From NCBI RefSeq assembly GCF_017875765.1, contig NZ_JAGGNA010000001.1:3499001-3563000 (forward strand): a stretch of DNA of 64,000 nucleotides, in the 5' to 3' direction. The notes below the pieces were generated by a model. That model was not told where the DNA came from. It did not search any database and saw only the letters and a program-made list of their open reading frames with translations. The translations under genes and the position numbers were made by a program. The stretch comes from Flavobacterium sp. CG_23.5 (GTDB taxonomy: Bacteria; Bacteroidota; Bacteroidia; Flavobacteriales; Flavobacteriaceae). Of the stretch, positions 25,952 to 34,423 are shown in pieces (position 1 is the stretch's first letter; every line of letters begins with the position of its first letter).

Positions 25952-26027
25952 TTTATTGAATTTTAAATTTTTGAATTTCGTTATAAATACTCCTTTAATC
26001 TTTGGAATGACACCAAATTATTTCTTT

Positions 26028-26480
26028 TTAAAGCGATATGTTTCTTTTAAAAGCACATCCCAACTCTATGATAGAATCTGTTTTTGAAATGCCGGGAATG
26101 TTGTCTATTTTTTCGTAAAGAATCTTTCTCATGTGCTCATGGTCTTGCGCGACAATTTTTATATATAGCGTAAAAGAGCCCGTTACATAATAACATTCTG
26201 TGATTTCTGGAATGTTTTTTAATTCTTCAATAATTCGATTCGAATCCTGGTCTTTGTTTAAAGTGATGCCAGTGAATGAGGCCCAGTCATATCCTATTTT
26301 TTTCTCGTTTATAATGGGCTTTATCCCCACGATTATTCCTTGTTCGATTAATCGGTTTATCCTCTGGTGAACCATTGTATTGGATATTTTCAAAGCAGTG
26401 GCAATTGCTGAATACGCCATTCGGCCGTCTTTTTCCAATTCTTTAATGATATTTATATCGAATTCATCTAATGCGTCCAT
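26028..26480 (-). CDS. Lrp/AsnC-family transcriptional regulator
   Basis: 150 residues. HTH DNA-binding domain 1-60 (DEFDINIIKELEKDGRMAYS, then the recognition helix region NTMVHQRINRL). C-terminal RAM/AsnC ligand domain about 65-145 (ECYYVTGSFTLYIKI). Divergent from ornithine aminotransferase and arginase genes, with a 232-base shared control region. Lrp members beside arginine or ornithine catabolism often sense the amino acid, so it is the likely regulator of that operon (inference). Confidence 0.92.
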   Translation of the reverse strand: MDALDEFDINIIKELEKDGRMAYSAIATALKISNTMVHQRINRLIEQGIIVGIKPIINEKKIGYDWASFTGITLNKDQDSNRIIEELKNIPEITECYYVTGSFTLYIKIVAQDHEHMRKILYEKIDNIPGISKTDSIIELGCAFKRNISL

Positions 26481-26654
26481 TGGAATTTATTTTTAAGTTG
26501 TAAGGGTATTTTTAGAAGTATAAAAGTAATTATTATTTTTTATATTATTGGGCGAAAATCATTTCATTAAATATTGTAAAATGACTTAATTTCGTACAAA
26601 TAAAAGTAAATTTAACTTTTTTTAATTAAAAGTAAGTCAAAATTATCAAATATT

Positions 26655-26685
26655 CTTGTAAAATAAAAAATATTAGTTATTTTTG
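26655..26685 (+). promoter_or_regulatory. Promoter of rocD-arginase operon
   Basis: CTTG (26655-26658), 19 nt, TATTTTTG (26678-26685): one mismatch to the TTTG N19 TAnnTTTG consensus. It predicts a short leader before ATG 26713. AT-rich partial inverted repeats just upstream (AAAAGTAA... TTTAACTTTTTTTAATTAAAAGTAAG) could bind the Lrp regulator. Confidence 0.65.
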
Positions 26686-26712
26686 TTTCAAAGTTTTAAA
26701 AAATATAAAGTC

Positions 26713-27996
26713 ATGGAACACATTGATCAAACACTTTCTTCAAAGTCTAACGAGTTGATAGAAAAAGAAAATAAATACGGTGCTCATAATTACCATCCTT
26801 TACCGGTAGTTTTGGAAAGAGGAGAAGGAGTACATGTTTGGGATATTGACGGAAAGAAATATTTTGATTTTTTATCTGCTTATTCTGCGGTTAATCAAGG
26901 ACATTGTCATCCTAAAATTGTGGGTGCTATGGTTAAACAAGCGCAAACACTTACTTTGACTTCACGTGCTTTTTATAACGATCAATTGGGTCCGTATGAA
27001 GAATTCATGACGAAATATTTTTATTTCGATAAGGTTTTACCAATGAATACGGGAGCTGAAGCAGTAGAAACTGCTTTAAAAATATGTAGAAAATGGTCGT
27101 ACGAAGTTAAAGGAATTCCTGAAAATCAAGCACAAATAATAGTTTGTGAAAACAATTTCCACGGAAGAACCACTACTATTATTTCGTTTTCGAATGATGA
27201 AAATGCACGTAAAAGCTTTGGTCCGTTTACAGAAGGATTTATAAAAATACCATACGATGATATTGACGCATTGGAAAATGTTTTAAAATCAACAAAAAAT
27301 ATAGCAGGTTTCTTAGTGGAACCAATTCAGGGAGAAGCTGGTGTTTACGTTCCTACCGAAGGTTATTTGGCGAAAGCCAAAGCACTTTGTGAACAACACA
27401 ACGTTTTATTTATTGCAGATGAAGTTCAAACAGGAATTGCTCGTACCGGAAGATTATTGGCGACTTGTGGGAATTGTGATTGTAAAAAAGGTTGCGAAAA
27501 TAAACCAGAAGTAAAACCAGATATCCTTATTTTAGGTAAAGCCATTTCAGGTGGTGTTTATCCGGTTTCGGCTGTTTTGGCAAATAACGAGATTATGGAT
27601 GTAATCAAACCAGGACAACACGGATCAACTTTTGGTGGAAATCCAGTTGCAGCGGCCGTTGCCATTGCTGCACTTGAAGTTGTGAGAGAAGAAAATTTGG
27701 CGGAAAATGCTGAAAGATTAGGAGTTATTTTGAGAAAAGGTCTTAACGACATTGCTTCAAGAAATCCTATAATTACATTGGTTCGTGGTAAAGGATTATT
27801 AAATGCTATTGTGATTAATAGTGACGAGGAATCCGATTTGGCTTGGGATATTTGTATGAAATTTAGAGATTATGGTCTATTGGCAAAACCAACACACGGA
27901 AATAAAATTCGATTTGCTCCGCCATTAGTGATTACCGAAACTCAAATTCACGAGTGTCTTGCGATTATTGAAAAGGCCTTAAACGATTTCAGATAA
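26713..27996 (+). CDS. rocD: Ornithine aminotransferase with a four-cysteine insertion
   Basis: 427 residues, class III PLP aminotransferase: ornithine plus 2-oxoglutarate to glutamate semialdehyde. Start at ATG 26713 ([13 protein letters not shown]); the ten codons before it overlap the promoter. Motifs: [36 protein letters not shown] and the PLP lysine in [10 protein letters not shown] (Lys 276). An inserted [10 protein letters not shown] (Cys 252, 255, 257, 261) lies just before the PLP strand and is absent from the mammalian enzyme as I know it. Overlaps the next start (TAATG), suggesting coupled translation with arginase. Confidence 0.95.
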   Translation: MEHIDQTLSSKSNELIEKENKYGAHNYHPLPVVLERGEGVHVWDIDGKKYFDFLSAYSAVNQGHCHPKIVGAMVKQAQTLTLTSRAFYNDQLGPYEEFMTKYFYFDKVLPMNTGAEAVETALKICRKWSYEVKGIPENQAQIIVCENNFHGRTTTIISFSNDENARKSFGPFTEGFIKIPYDDIDALENVLKSTKNIAGFLVEPIQGEAGVYVPTEGYLAKAKALCEQHNVLFIADEVQTGIARTGRLLATCGNCDCKKGCENKPEVKPDILILGKAISGGVYPVSAVLANNEIMDVIKPGQHGSTFGGNPVAAAVAIAALEVVREENLAENAERLGVILRKGLNDIASRNPIITLVRGKGLLNAIVINSDEESDLAWDICMKFRDYGLLAKPTHGNKIRFAPPLVITETQIHECLAIIEKALNDFR

Positions 27997-28970
27997 TGGT
28001 TATTACAATGGAAAAAGCAATAAAATTAATAAAAAACAGATCCGATATTGGTGCAGGAACAAGAGGTTCCGATATGGGTATTGATGCAATCGAAATTGCA
28101 GCAATCAATCAAAACAGTGATTATTTTAATCAATTTGAATTTGAAGATGTAAAAACGCATAACGAATCCATATATGATAAAAACCGAAGTACTTCTGCCA
28201 AAAGAATTGAGCACGTTGTAGAACAATGCACTCGGGTTTCTAATGCGGTAAAGAAAAATCTAACGGCTAATTTTTTTCCAATAGTGTTATCAGGAGATCA
28301 TTCTTCGGCGTTAGGGACAATAAGCGGGATAAAAGCGGTTTATCCAGAACAAACATTAGGTGTTATTTGGATTGATGCCCATGCGGATTTGCATTCGCCA
28401 TACACTTCGCCTTCTGGAAATATTCACGGAATGCCTTTATCTGCTGCCATTGCTGACGATAATTTAAGTTGTCAGAATAATGAAGTTCCTGCGGAAACGC
28501 AACAGCATTGGGAAGATATGAAAAATATTGGCTGCGACGGTGCTAAAATACTTGCTGAAAATTTAGTTTACTTTGGTGTTCGTGATACAGAAGAAGCTGA
28601 AGACAAGCAAATTGAAAAATTAAAAATCAGGAATTATATGGTGGCCGAAGTGCGCTACCGAGGTCTTGAAAAATGTGTTACAGAAGCGTTGTCAAAGTTG
28701 TCGCACTGCGATCGATTGTATATTTCTTTTGATGTGGATTCGATGGATTGTGATATGATTTCTTATGGAACTGGAACGCCAGTTCCTAAAGGATTTGATC
28801 AGTACGAAATTATTACAATTATCAATCAAATTATTGAGTCAAAAAAGGTAGTTTGTATCGAATTTGTGGAAGTAAATCCATTATTGGACACCAAAGGAAA
28901 TAAGATGGCAGAAACAGCTTTTGAAGTATTAGAAGCAATCACTTCAACACTTATTTTACCGGTAGAATAG
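27996..28970 (+). CDS. rocF: Arginase-family ureohydrolase, probable arginase
   Basis: 324 residues. Manganese ligands: SGDHSS (His), WIDAHADLH (Asp-His-Asp) and SFDVDSMD (Asp-Asp). ENLVYFGVRD and the EFVEVNPLLD end are typical of the family. The operon with ornithine aminotransferase favours arginase (arginine to ornithine plus urea) over formiminoglutamase. The ATG at 27996 overlaps the rocD stop; ATG 28008 (MEKAIKLIK) is an equally likely start. With RocD it would turn arginine into glutamate semialdehyde. Confidence 0.92.
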   Translation: MVITMEKAIKLIKNRSDIGAGTRGSDMGIDAIEIAAINQNSDYFNQFEFEDVKTHNESIYDKNRSTSAKRIEHVVEQCTRVSNAVKKNLTANFFPIVLSGDHSSALGTISGIKAVYPEQTLGVIWIDAHADLHSPYTSPSGNIHGMPLSAAIADDNLSCQNNEVPAETQQHWEDMKNIGCDGAKILAENLVYFGVRDTEEAEDKQIEKLKIRNYMVAEVRYRGLEKCVTEALSKLSHCDRLYISFDVDSMDCDMISYGTGTPVPKGFDQYEIITIINQIIESKKVVCIEFVEVNPLLDTKGNKMAETAFEVLEAITSTLILPVE

Positions 28971-28994
28971 TTTATTGCTGCTTTTAGTTATTAT

Positions 28995-29030
28995 AAGAAA
29001 ACCCAAAATCTATTTAATTTTGGGTTTTTT
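28995..29030. terminator. Bidirectional terminator between arginase and ACR3 genes
   Basis: AAAACCCAAAAT-CTATTTA-ATTTTGGGTTTT, 12-bp stem ending in a T-run on the plus strand and flanked by A's, so it serves both convergent operons. Confidence 0.88.
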
Positions 29031-29052
29031 CTATTTTATAAATTACTAAAAC

Positions 29053-30093
29053 TTAATTAGAATAATATTTTTTTCTTAACCAAAAAGCGACATTAACCAG
29101 AATTATCAAAGCCGGAACTTCTACTAATGGCCCTATAACTCCTGCAAATGCCTGTCCGCTATTGATTCCGAAAACTCCGATTGAAACTGCAATTGCCAAT
29201 TCAAAATTATTTCCAGATGCAGTGAATGATAGTGCAACAGCATCTCTATAATTTGCCCCTATTTTTTTGGAAACAAAAAACATCAGGAAAAACATGATAG
29301 TAAAGAAAATCACCAGCGGAATAGCAATTCTAATCACATCAAAAGGCAAGTCAACAATCATTTCGCCTTTTAAACTGAACATGACTACAATTGTAAAAAG
29401 CAAAGCAATCAAAGTAATGGGAGAAACAAACGGAATAAACTTTTGATTGAACCATTTGTCACCAATGAATTTTTTGATGGTATAGCGACTAATTACTGCT
29501 AGTGCAAATGGAATTCCTAAATAAATTCCGACTGTCGTTGCAATCTCAGCAACTGTAATATTTAATTCCAAACCTTTTATTCCAAATAATGGCAACATGA
29601 TTTCCAAATAGAAATAAGCGTATAAACTAAAAAAGAGGACTTGAAGTAAGCTGTTTATTCCAATTAAACCTGCGGTTAATTCCCGATTTCCCTCGGCTAA
29701 TTCGTTCCATACAATTACCATGGCGATACAAGGTGCAATTCCAATTATGATTAAACCAGTCATGTATTCCGGGTAATCTTTCAAAAAAAATGTTGCTAAT
29801 AAAAACATTAAAAATGGACCTACAATCCAGGTGATTAAGAAAGAGGCGGTCAGTAATTTTGGTTTTTCAAACATTAAAGGAATTTTCGAAAAATCAATTT
29901 TAGTCAATGGCGGATACATCATTAATATTAACCCGATTGCTAGAGGAACATTGGTCGTACCGCTTGAAAAGGAATTGATAAAACTGCTACTGGAAGGGAT
30001 GAAATATCCTATGCAAACCCCAATTATCATTGCTAGAAATATCCAAAGTGTAAGGTAACTATCGAGAAAATTTAATCTTTTTTTAGCGGCCAT
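29053..30093 (-). CDS. arsB: Arsenite efflux transporter, ACR3 family
   Basis: 346 residues with about ten transmembrane helices. Exports As(III) across the inner membrane using the proton gradient. LTLWIFLAMIIGVCIGY starts helix 1. GIAPCIAMVIVWN contains the conserved Cys 122 that binds arsenite in ACR3 proteins, and SFTASGNNFELAIAV is the other ACR3 signature. Its start overlaps the stop of the arsenate reductase-like gene, so it is the last gene of the ars operon. Confidence 0.95.
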   Translation of the reverse strand: MAAKKRLNFLDSYLTLWIFLAMIIGVCIGYFIPSSSSFINSFSSGTTNVPLAIGLILMMYPPLTKIDFSKIPLMFEKPKLLTASFLITWIVGPFLMFLLATFFLKDYPEYMTGLIIIGIAPCIAMVIVWNELAEGNRELTAGLIGINSLLQVLFFSLYAYFYLEIMLPLFGIKGLELNITVAEIATTVGIYLGIPFALAVISRYTIKKFIGDKWFNQKFIPFVSPITLIALLFTIVVMFSLKGEMIVDLPFDVIRIAIPLVIFFTIMFFLMFFVSKKIGANYRDAVALSFTASGNNFELAIAVSIGVFGINSGQAFAGVIGPLVEVPALIILVNVAFWLRKKYYSN

Positions 30094-30728
30094 TATTGAG
30101 ATTTTATTTGAGAGAATACAAAAAACATTTCGGTTGCAATTTGCAAACTGCGTTCCTGATATTTTTGGGCTTGTTGTGGTTTATTATCAAATGCTTTTGG
30201 ATCTTCAAAAGTGATTGGAATCCGCTTTTCGGCTCCTGCAATAAAAGGACAACCGCCATCCGCTTGTGAGCAAGTCAGTATAGCCGCAAATTCACTTTGA
30301 GCATTAAAATTATCATCATACGTTTTAGAAAAACCGATAATTGGATGTTCATTCTCCCCATATTTTATTGTATAAATTGGGTTATTTCCTTCAGAAATAG
30401 CTTTAATTTTAAATCCGGATTGCTCCAATGCTTTTGCAACCATAGGGAATAATGCTGTCGCTTCAGTGCCACCCGAATAACAAAAAACATTTTTTATATT
30501 GAAATAAGCTGCTGCTGTTTGCGCCCAAATTTGTGACAAATGACTTCTTCTTGAATTGTGGGTACAAATGAAGTTCAGCCTAACTTCTTGTTGGTTGGAA
30601 ACTTTGTTTTGGATAAAATCAACAAGCGGTTGCAAAATAATTTTACGTTCTGCTGTTATGCTTTTTAAATCTAAAGTAAGGATTGCTTTTTCAATTTCCG
30701 GGAATAGAATGGTTTTGGTTAAAGTCAT
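30093..30728 (-). CDS. arsC: Arsenate reductase-like low-molecular-weight phosphatase family protein
   Basis: 211 residues. P-loop CTHNSRR (Cys 55 to Arg 61, CX5R) and the following SHLSQIWAQTAA helix identify the LMW protein tyrosine phosphatase/ArsC fold. Further cysteines at AILTCSQADGGCPF could take part in the redox relay that reduces arsenate. It is longer than classical ArsC by an N-terminal extension of about 50 residues. The location between DUF6428 and ACR3 supports arsenate reduction before export. Confidence 0.88.
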   Translation of the reverse strand: MTLTKTILFPEIEKAILTLDLKSITAERKIILQPLVDFIQNKVSNQQEVRLNFICTHNSRRSHLSQIWAQTAAAYFNIKNVFCYSGGTEATALFPMVAKALEQSGFKIKAISEGNNPIYTIKYGENEHPIIGFSKTYDDNFNAQSEFAAILTCSQADGGCPFIAGAEKRIPITFEDPKAFDNKPQQAQKYQERSLQIATEMFFVFSQIKSQ

Positions 30729-30745
30729 TTTATTATTTTAAAGAA

Positions 30746-31216
30746 TTAGCAACAGCCGCCACCAGGAGTGCAGCTATTGGTTTGGTTTGAAATCTCAGAC
30801 AATTTCACTTTCTGTTTTTCTGCTGGAATGCCACATTGGTCTTCAGCTAAACAAGCGGTTTGTTTGTTTAATAAGGTAAATGCTGTACCGTTAAAACCCA
30901 AATCGTATTTACCAATCGTTTCTCTCTGAAATTCCACTTCTACTTCATTATCTTCAATGCCCAGTATTTTTTCAGATAATTCAATTATATCCAATAATTT
31001 TTTTGGTTTAAGACGGTGATCAAAATCATTGGCATCCCACAATTGGAAATTCACAACGTTCTCATTACGGACTTTTCCACCACAATCAATAAAGTTTTTA
31101 GTGATTAAACCCACTTCAGTTACGTGAAAATGTTCTGGAACATAAGTTCCGTTTGGCAATACAAATACAACGTTTTCTAACGTGCTCAACTGTTTTTTAA
31201 TTTCTGATAGTTTCAT
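30746..31216 (-). CDS. DUF6428 family protein of the arsenic operon
   Basis: 156 residues, soluble. PNGTYVPEHFHVTEVG near the start could hold metal-binding His. Cys appear at GGK-flanking FIDCGG, the ACLAEDQCG segment and the tail CTPGGGCC. I recognise the DUF6428 pattern but no activity is known. Its place between ArsR and the reductase, 17 and 19 bases from its neighbours, strongly links it to arsenic handling, perhaps as an As(III)-binding protein (inference from the cysteines). Confidence 0.8.
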   Translation of the reverse strand: MKLSEIKKQLSTLENVVFVLPNGTYVPEHFHVTEVGLITKNFIDCGGKVRNENVVNFQLWDANDFDHRLKPKKLLDIIELSEKILGIEDNEVEVEFQRETIGKYDLGFNGTAFTLLNKQTACLAEDQCGIPAEKQKVKLSEISNQTNSCTPGGGCC

Positions 31217-31235
31217 TTTTTTTATAATTTAAAAA

Positions 31236-31568
31236 TTAACAACATTGGTTTTTCTTGTTTTCTAAATAGGTATTGATCAGGGTAAAAAAGCCTTTTATTT
31301 TCTCAAACCCTTCTTCGTTAAGGCAATAGCAAATCGATGCGCCTTCGAAATTTCCTTTAATGAGCCCAGCATTCTTTAATTCTTTCAGATGTTGCGAAAC
31401 CGTAGGTTGTGCCAAAGGCAATTCGTTTACAATATCTCCGCAGATGCAACTATCAACTTTTATAAGATGTTCTATTATGGCAATACGAGCCGGATGACCC
31501 AATGCTTTGGCAAGAATAGCCAATTCGTTTTGCTCCTCCGTAAAATGTTGTGTTTTAGTAATTCCCAT
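31236..31568 (-). CDS. arsR: ArsR-family transcriptional repressor
   Basis: About 110 residues from ATG 31568 (MGITKTQHF); the upstream ATG at 31589 would overlap the putative operator. Winged-helix fold: [14 protein letters not shown], then the CxC pair in [13 protein letters not shown] (As(III) site of the ArsR type) and recognition helix [15 protein letters not shown]. It ends in NQCC. First gene of the ars operon, so self-repression relieved by arsenite is likely. Confidence 0.92.
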   Translation of the reverse strand: MGITKTQHFTEEQNELAILAKALGHPARIAIIEHLIKVDSCICGDIVNELPLAQPTVSQHLKELKNAGLIKGNFEGASICYCLNEEGFEKIKGFFTLINTYLENKKNQCC

Positions 31569-31583
31569 CGCTATATATTTATA

Positions 31584-31609
31584 TTGCAATATTACGATAA
31601 TTAATGCAA
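31584..31609. promoter_or_regulatory. Candidate ArsR operator
   Basis: Imperfect inverted repeat TTGCAATA ... TTAATGCAA immediately upstream of arsR. Spacing and position suit an ArsR dimer but the arms match only in part. Confidence 0.4.
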
Positions 31610-31688
31610 CCGCAATTATCTTTGTTGTTAAATTAGCAATAAATTTTAAAGTTATAAAGCGGTAATTATCTTTTAATTTTAAAAATAA

Positions 31689-31744
31689 AGAAGTAATGTA
31701 ATCGAGTAGGAGTAAAGAGAATTCCCCTCGATTGCATTACTTTT
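31689..31744. repeat. Long imperfect hairpin downstream of the alcohol dehydrogenase gene
   Basis: AAGTAATGTAATCGAG (31691-31706) pairs with CTCGATTGCATTACTT (31727-31742) over 16 positions with a single G-T pair and a 20-base loop. It lies 90 bases past the dehydrogenase stop and 120 bases before arsR, on a stretch with no gene. Without a clear T-run it is not a standard terminator. Confidence 0.65.
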
Positions 31745-31835
31745 CACTTCTTGGAATGGTCTTGAAATTATGATTTGCTTTCTTACTATCATTAGATGAT
31801 AATAAAAAAAAATGATTCAAAATCCGAAACAGATT

Positions 31836-32888
31836 TTAGGGTTCAATAATTACCTTCATCGCTTTTTCTTTCCCTGCATTGCCAAAAACTTCATAGGCTT
31901 TAAGGACTTCTTTTAATTTAAAATGATGAGTTATCAGTTTAGAAGGTTCTAATTTTCCAGAGGAAACCGTTTTCAAAAGCATTGGAGTAGTATTCGTATT
32001 TACCAACCCCATTGTTATAGTGATGTTTTGAATCCATAAATCCTGAATTTGCAATTCTACCGGTTTTCCATGTACTCCAATATTGGCAATGTGTCCACCG
32101 GGACGAACAATTTTCTGGCATATATCAAACGTAGCTGGCGCTCCAACTGCTTCGATAGCCACATCTACACCATCCTTGGTTTCCGATTTAATTCTTTTTG
32201 CAACATCTTCTTTGGTGGAATTAATAGTATGGGTCGCTCCAAATTTTTTCGCCATTTCCAACCGATTTTCATCAATATCAATCATATATATTTTAGCAGG
32301 AGAATAGAACTGCGCCGTAAGCAAGGCTGACATTCCTATAGGTCCAGCGCCTACAATCGCAATGGTGTCTCCGGGTTTTACACCGCCATTAATCACGCCA
32401 ATTTCGTGTCCCGTAGGTAAAATGTCGCTTAACATTACTAGAGCTTCTTCATCAGATCCATCAGGGATAAGATAGAGACTGTTATCGGCATGTGGAATTC
32501 GCACGTATTCTGCTTGAGTACCATTAATAAGATGTCCTAAAATCCAACCGCCGTCTTCACAATGCGCATACATTTGTTTTTTGCAATATTCGCAACTACC
32601 ATCTGATGTGATGCAGGAGATAATTACATGGTCTCCTTTTTTAAAATTTCTAACAGAAGTTCCAATTTCTTCAATTACGCCAACTCCTTCGTGTCCCAAA
32701 GTCGTTCCAGGTTTCACGGATGGGGTTTTTCCGTGTAAAATGCCTAAGTCTGTGCCGCAAATAGTGGTTTTAAGTATTTTTACCAGTACATCAGTGGTTT
32801 TTTCAATTTTAGGTAACGGGACATCTTTTAATTCAATTTTACCTGGTCCGCCATATACAAGAGCTTTCATTGTTTTAGTTTGTTCCAT
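31836..32888 (-). CDS. Zinc-dependent alcohol dehydrogenase
   Basis: 350 residues of the medium-chain dehydrogenase family. Catalytic zinc ligands Cys 44 (TTICGTD) and HE 66-67 (LGHEGVG). Structural zinc cluster around CITSDGSCEYC ... AHC. Rossmann motif IVGAGPIGMSA, and YMIDIDENR has the acidic residue expected for NAD preference. Short-chain or secondary alcohol/aldehyde conversion is likely; substrate unknown. Single gene with a 440-base upstream region. ATG 32870 (MKALVYGGPG) is an alternative start. Confidence 0.9.
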   Translation of the reverse strand: MEQTKTMKALVYGGPGKIELKDVPLPKIEKTTDVLVKILKTTICGTDLGILHGKTPSVKPGTTLGHEGVGVIEEIGTSVRNFKKGDHVIISCITSDGSCEYCKKQMYAHCEDGGWILGHLINGTQAEYVRIPHADNSLYLIPDGSDEEALVMLSDILPTGHEIGVINGGVKPGDTIAIVGAGPIGMSALLTAQFYSPAKIYMIDIDENRLEMAKKFGATHTINSTKEDVAKRIKSETKDGVDVAIEAVGAPATFDICQKIVRPGGHIANIGVHGKPVELQIQDLWIQNITITMGLVNTNTTPMLLKTVSSGKLEPSKLITHHFKLKEVLKAYEVFGNAGKEKAMKVIIEP

Positions 32889-33331
32889 TTTTATTTTTTT
32901 TAATATTATTTCCTCAATTATTAGAATGAATTTATCGTGACGACCTAAATTTGAATTCTTACCCTTCTAAAGGCCGATGCAATTATGATATTGAGATAAG
33001 TGATATTCAACTGCAAAGCAGTAATTGTTCTACTCAAAGGTCGCTTATTTAAAGCATTGATTATATGATATAAGTCATTAAATAAATTATAAAACGAAAT
33101 AGATTCAAGATTCTAAAATGATATTTTCTACTACTGCTACAAAAATATTTTTTGACACAAGGGAATTGATACTGTGAGAGCTTATTTTTTTGGATTTATT
33201 GTTAATTTTAAAAATCCCGTCAGGATTTAGTCTCTTGGTTTTAGTCCGTTTCTCTTCTTTTAAAGTTAAATAAAATGCATTTTTGGACAAAAAAGGTTAA
33301 CTTAGTAATCAATAAATTAAAAAAAAATCTA
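32889..33331. other. Divergent intergenic region upstream of the dehydrogenase
   Basis: 443 bases without a supported gene. It contains TGATATAAGTCA (33066-33077), a TGA-N6-TCA palindrome of the Crp/Fnr half-site type, about 180 bases from the dehydrogenase start, and a short hairpin AAATCC-CGTCA-GGATTT at 33212-33228. No clear TAnnTTTG promoter. Confidence 0.6.
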
Positions 33332-33697
33332 ATGGAAAATCAAGCTGATAAATCAAAACATAATGCAATGAAGTCAGATAAAGAAGATATAAATAAAGTG
33401 CCAGATTCTCTTTTATATCCACCAAGTGAAGATATTTATAATAAGTTTCACAAAGAGAGCGATATTAACCCGGAAGATATTTCGAAAAAGAAAATACCCG
33501 TTGAAATAGATAATGTCACGGAATTTAATGAAAAAGATTTTGAAGACGATGTATCTGGCGGAGATTTGGATATACCTGGTTCAGAATTAGATAATGATGA
33601 AGAGAATATAGGAAGTGAAGACGAAGAAAATAATTATTACAGTATTGGTGGTGATAACCACAGTGATTTAGATGAAAATGACGGAATAAAAAGCTAA
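33332..33697 (+). CDS. Conserved acidic protein, function unknown
   Basis: About 121 residues from ATG 33332 (MENQADKSKHN); the 19 codons upstream look like leader. Very acidic C-terminal half with DLDIPGSELDNDEENIGSED-type and NNYYSIGGDNHSDLDE stretches, which I recognise as recurring in uncharacterised Bacteroidetes proteins. No signal peptide, membrane segment or known domain; likely disordered. It lies 104 bases before the LigD-type phosphoesterase gene. Confidence 0.7.
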   Translation: MENQADKSKHNAMKSDKEDINKVPDSLLYPPSEDIYNKFHKESDINPEDISKKKIPVEIDNVTEFNEKDFEDDVSGGDLDIPGSELDNDEENIGSEDEENNYYSIGGDNHSDLDENDGIKS

Positions 33698-33801
33698 AGA
33701 ACTTTAGAAAATTGTATTATTTAAATGCTGTTTTTCTAGAGTGTCGTTTTATTAATGTACATCATAAATTTCATCTTGTACAACGATAAATTCATTTTGC
33801 T

Positions 33802-34377
33802 ATGTCCTTGGATAAATATAAGAAAAAGCGCGATTTTAATGCGACCAATGAACCCGAAGGTGAAATTGGAAAGTCTGAAACCGAATTGATTTTTGTAGTG
33901 CAACAACATGCAGCATCGCATTTGCACTATGATTTTCGGTTGGAAATGGGTGGTGTATTAAAAAGTTGGGCAATACCTAAAGGTCCATCAATGAATCCAG
34001 CCGACAAAAGACTTGCGATTATGGTCGAAGATCATCCGTACAGTTACAAAGACTTTGAAGGGATAATTCCCGAAGGAAATTACGGTGCAGGTTCCGTTAT
34101 TGTTTGGGATAATGGTACCTATTCTTTAGTGGAGGAACAAAAAAATAACGATGAAATTGAAAATATTTTAGAAACAGATTTGCAAAAAGGACACCTTAGT
34201 TTTATTCTTAAAGGGAAGAAATTAAAAGGAGAATTTGCATTAGTGAAATTAAAAATCAAACAAAAAAATGCTTGGCTTTTGATAAAGAAAAGTGATGATT
34301 TTGCTCTAAATACCAATATTTTAGAGGAAAATAAATCGGTTGTTTCTAATTTGACTTTGGAAGATTTAAAGATATAA
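33802..34377 (+). CDS. Stand-alone LigD-type DNA 3'-phosphoesterase
   Basis: 191 residues matching only the PE domain of bacterial non-homologous end-joining ligase LigD, which trims 3' ribonucleotides and phosphates at breaks. Key residues all present: His 36, His 42, Asp 44, Arg 46, Arg 70 and His 78, each six lower than the Pseudomonas LigD positions as I remember them. The C terminus (SVVSNLTLEDLKI) resembles the linker that leads into the ligase domain in fused LigD, and a stop follows at once. No Ku, ligase or polymerase gene is visible. Either a genuine small PE protein or a truncated LigD. Confidence 0.88.
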   Translation: MSLDKYKKKRDFNATNEPEGEIGKSETELIFVVQQHAASHLHYDFRLEMGGVLKSWAIPKGPSMNPADKRLAIMVEDHPYSYKDFEGIIPEGNYGAGSVIVWDNGTYSLVEEQKNNDEIENILETDLQKGHLSFILKGKKLKGEFALVKLKIKQKNAWLLIKKSDDFALNTNILEENKSVVSNLTLEDLKI

Positions 34378-34423
34378 ATGGAAATAAAATTGCTTTCATA
34401 AAAATGTAATTACTGCATTATCA

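Noticed and set aside
33212..33228. Short hairpin as a terminator before the acidic protein gene
   Set aside because: Only a 6-bp stem without a T-run and with no gene ending upstream on the plus strand.
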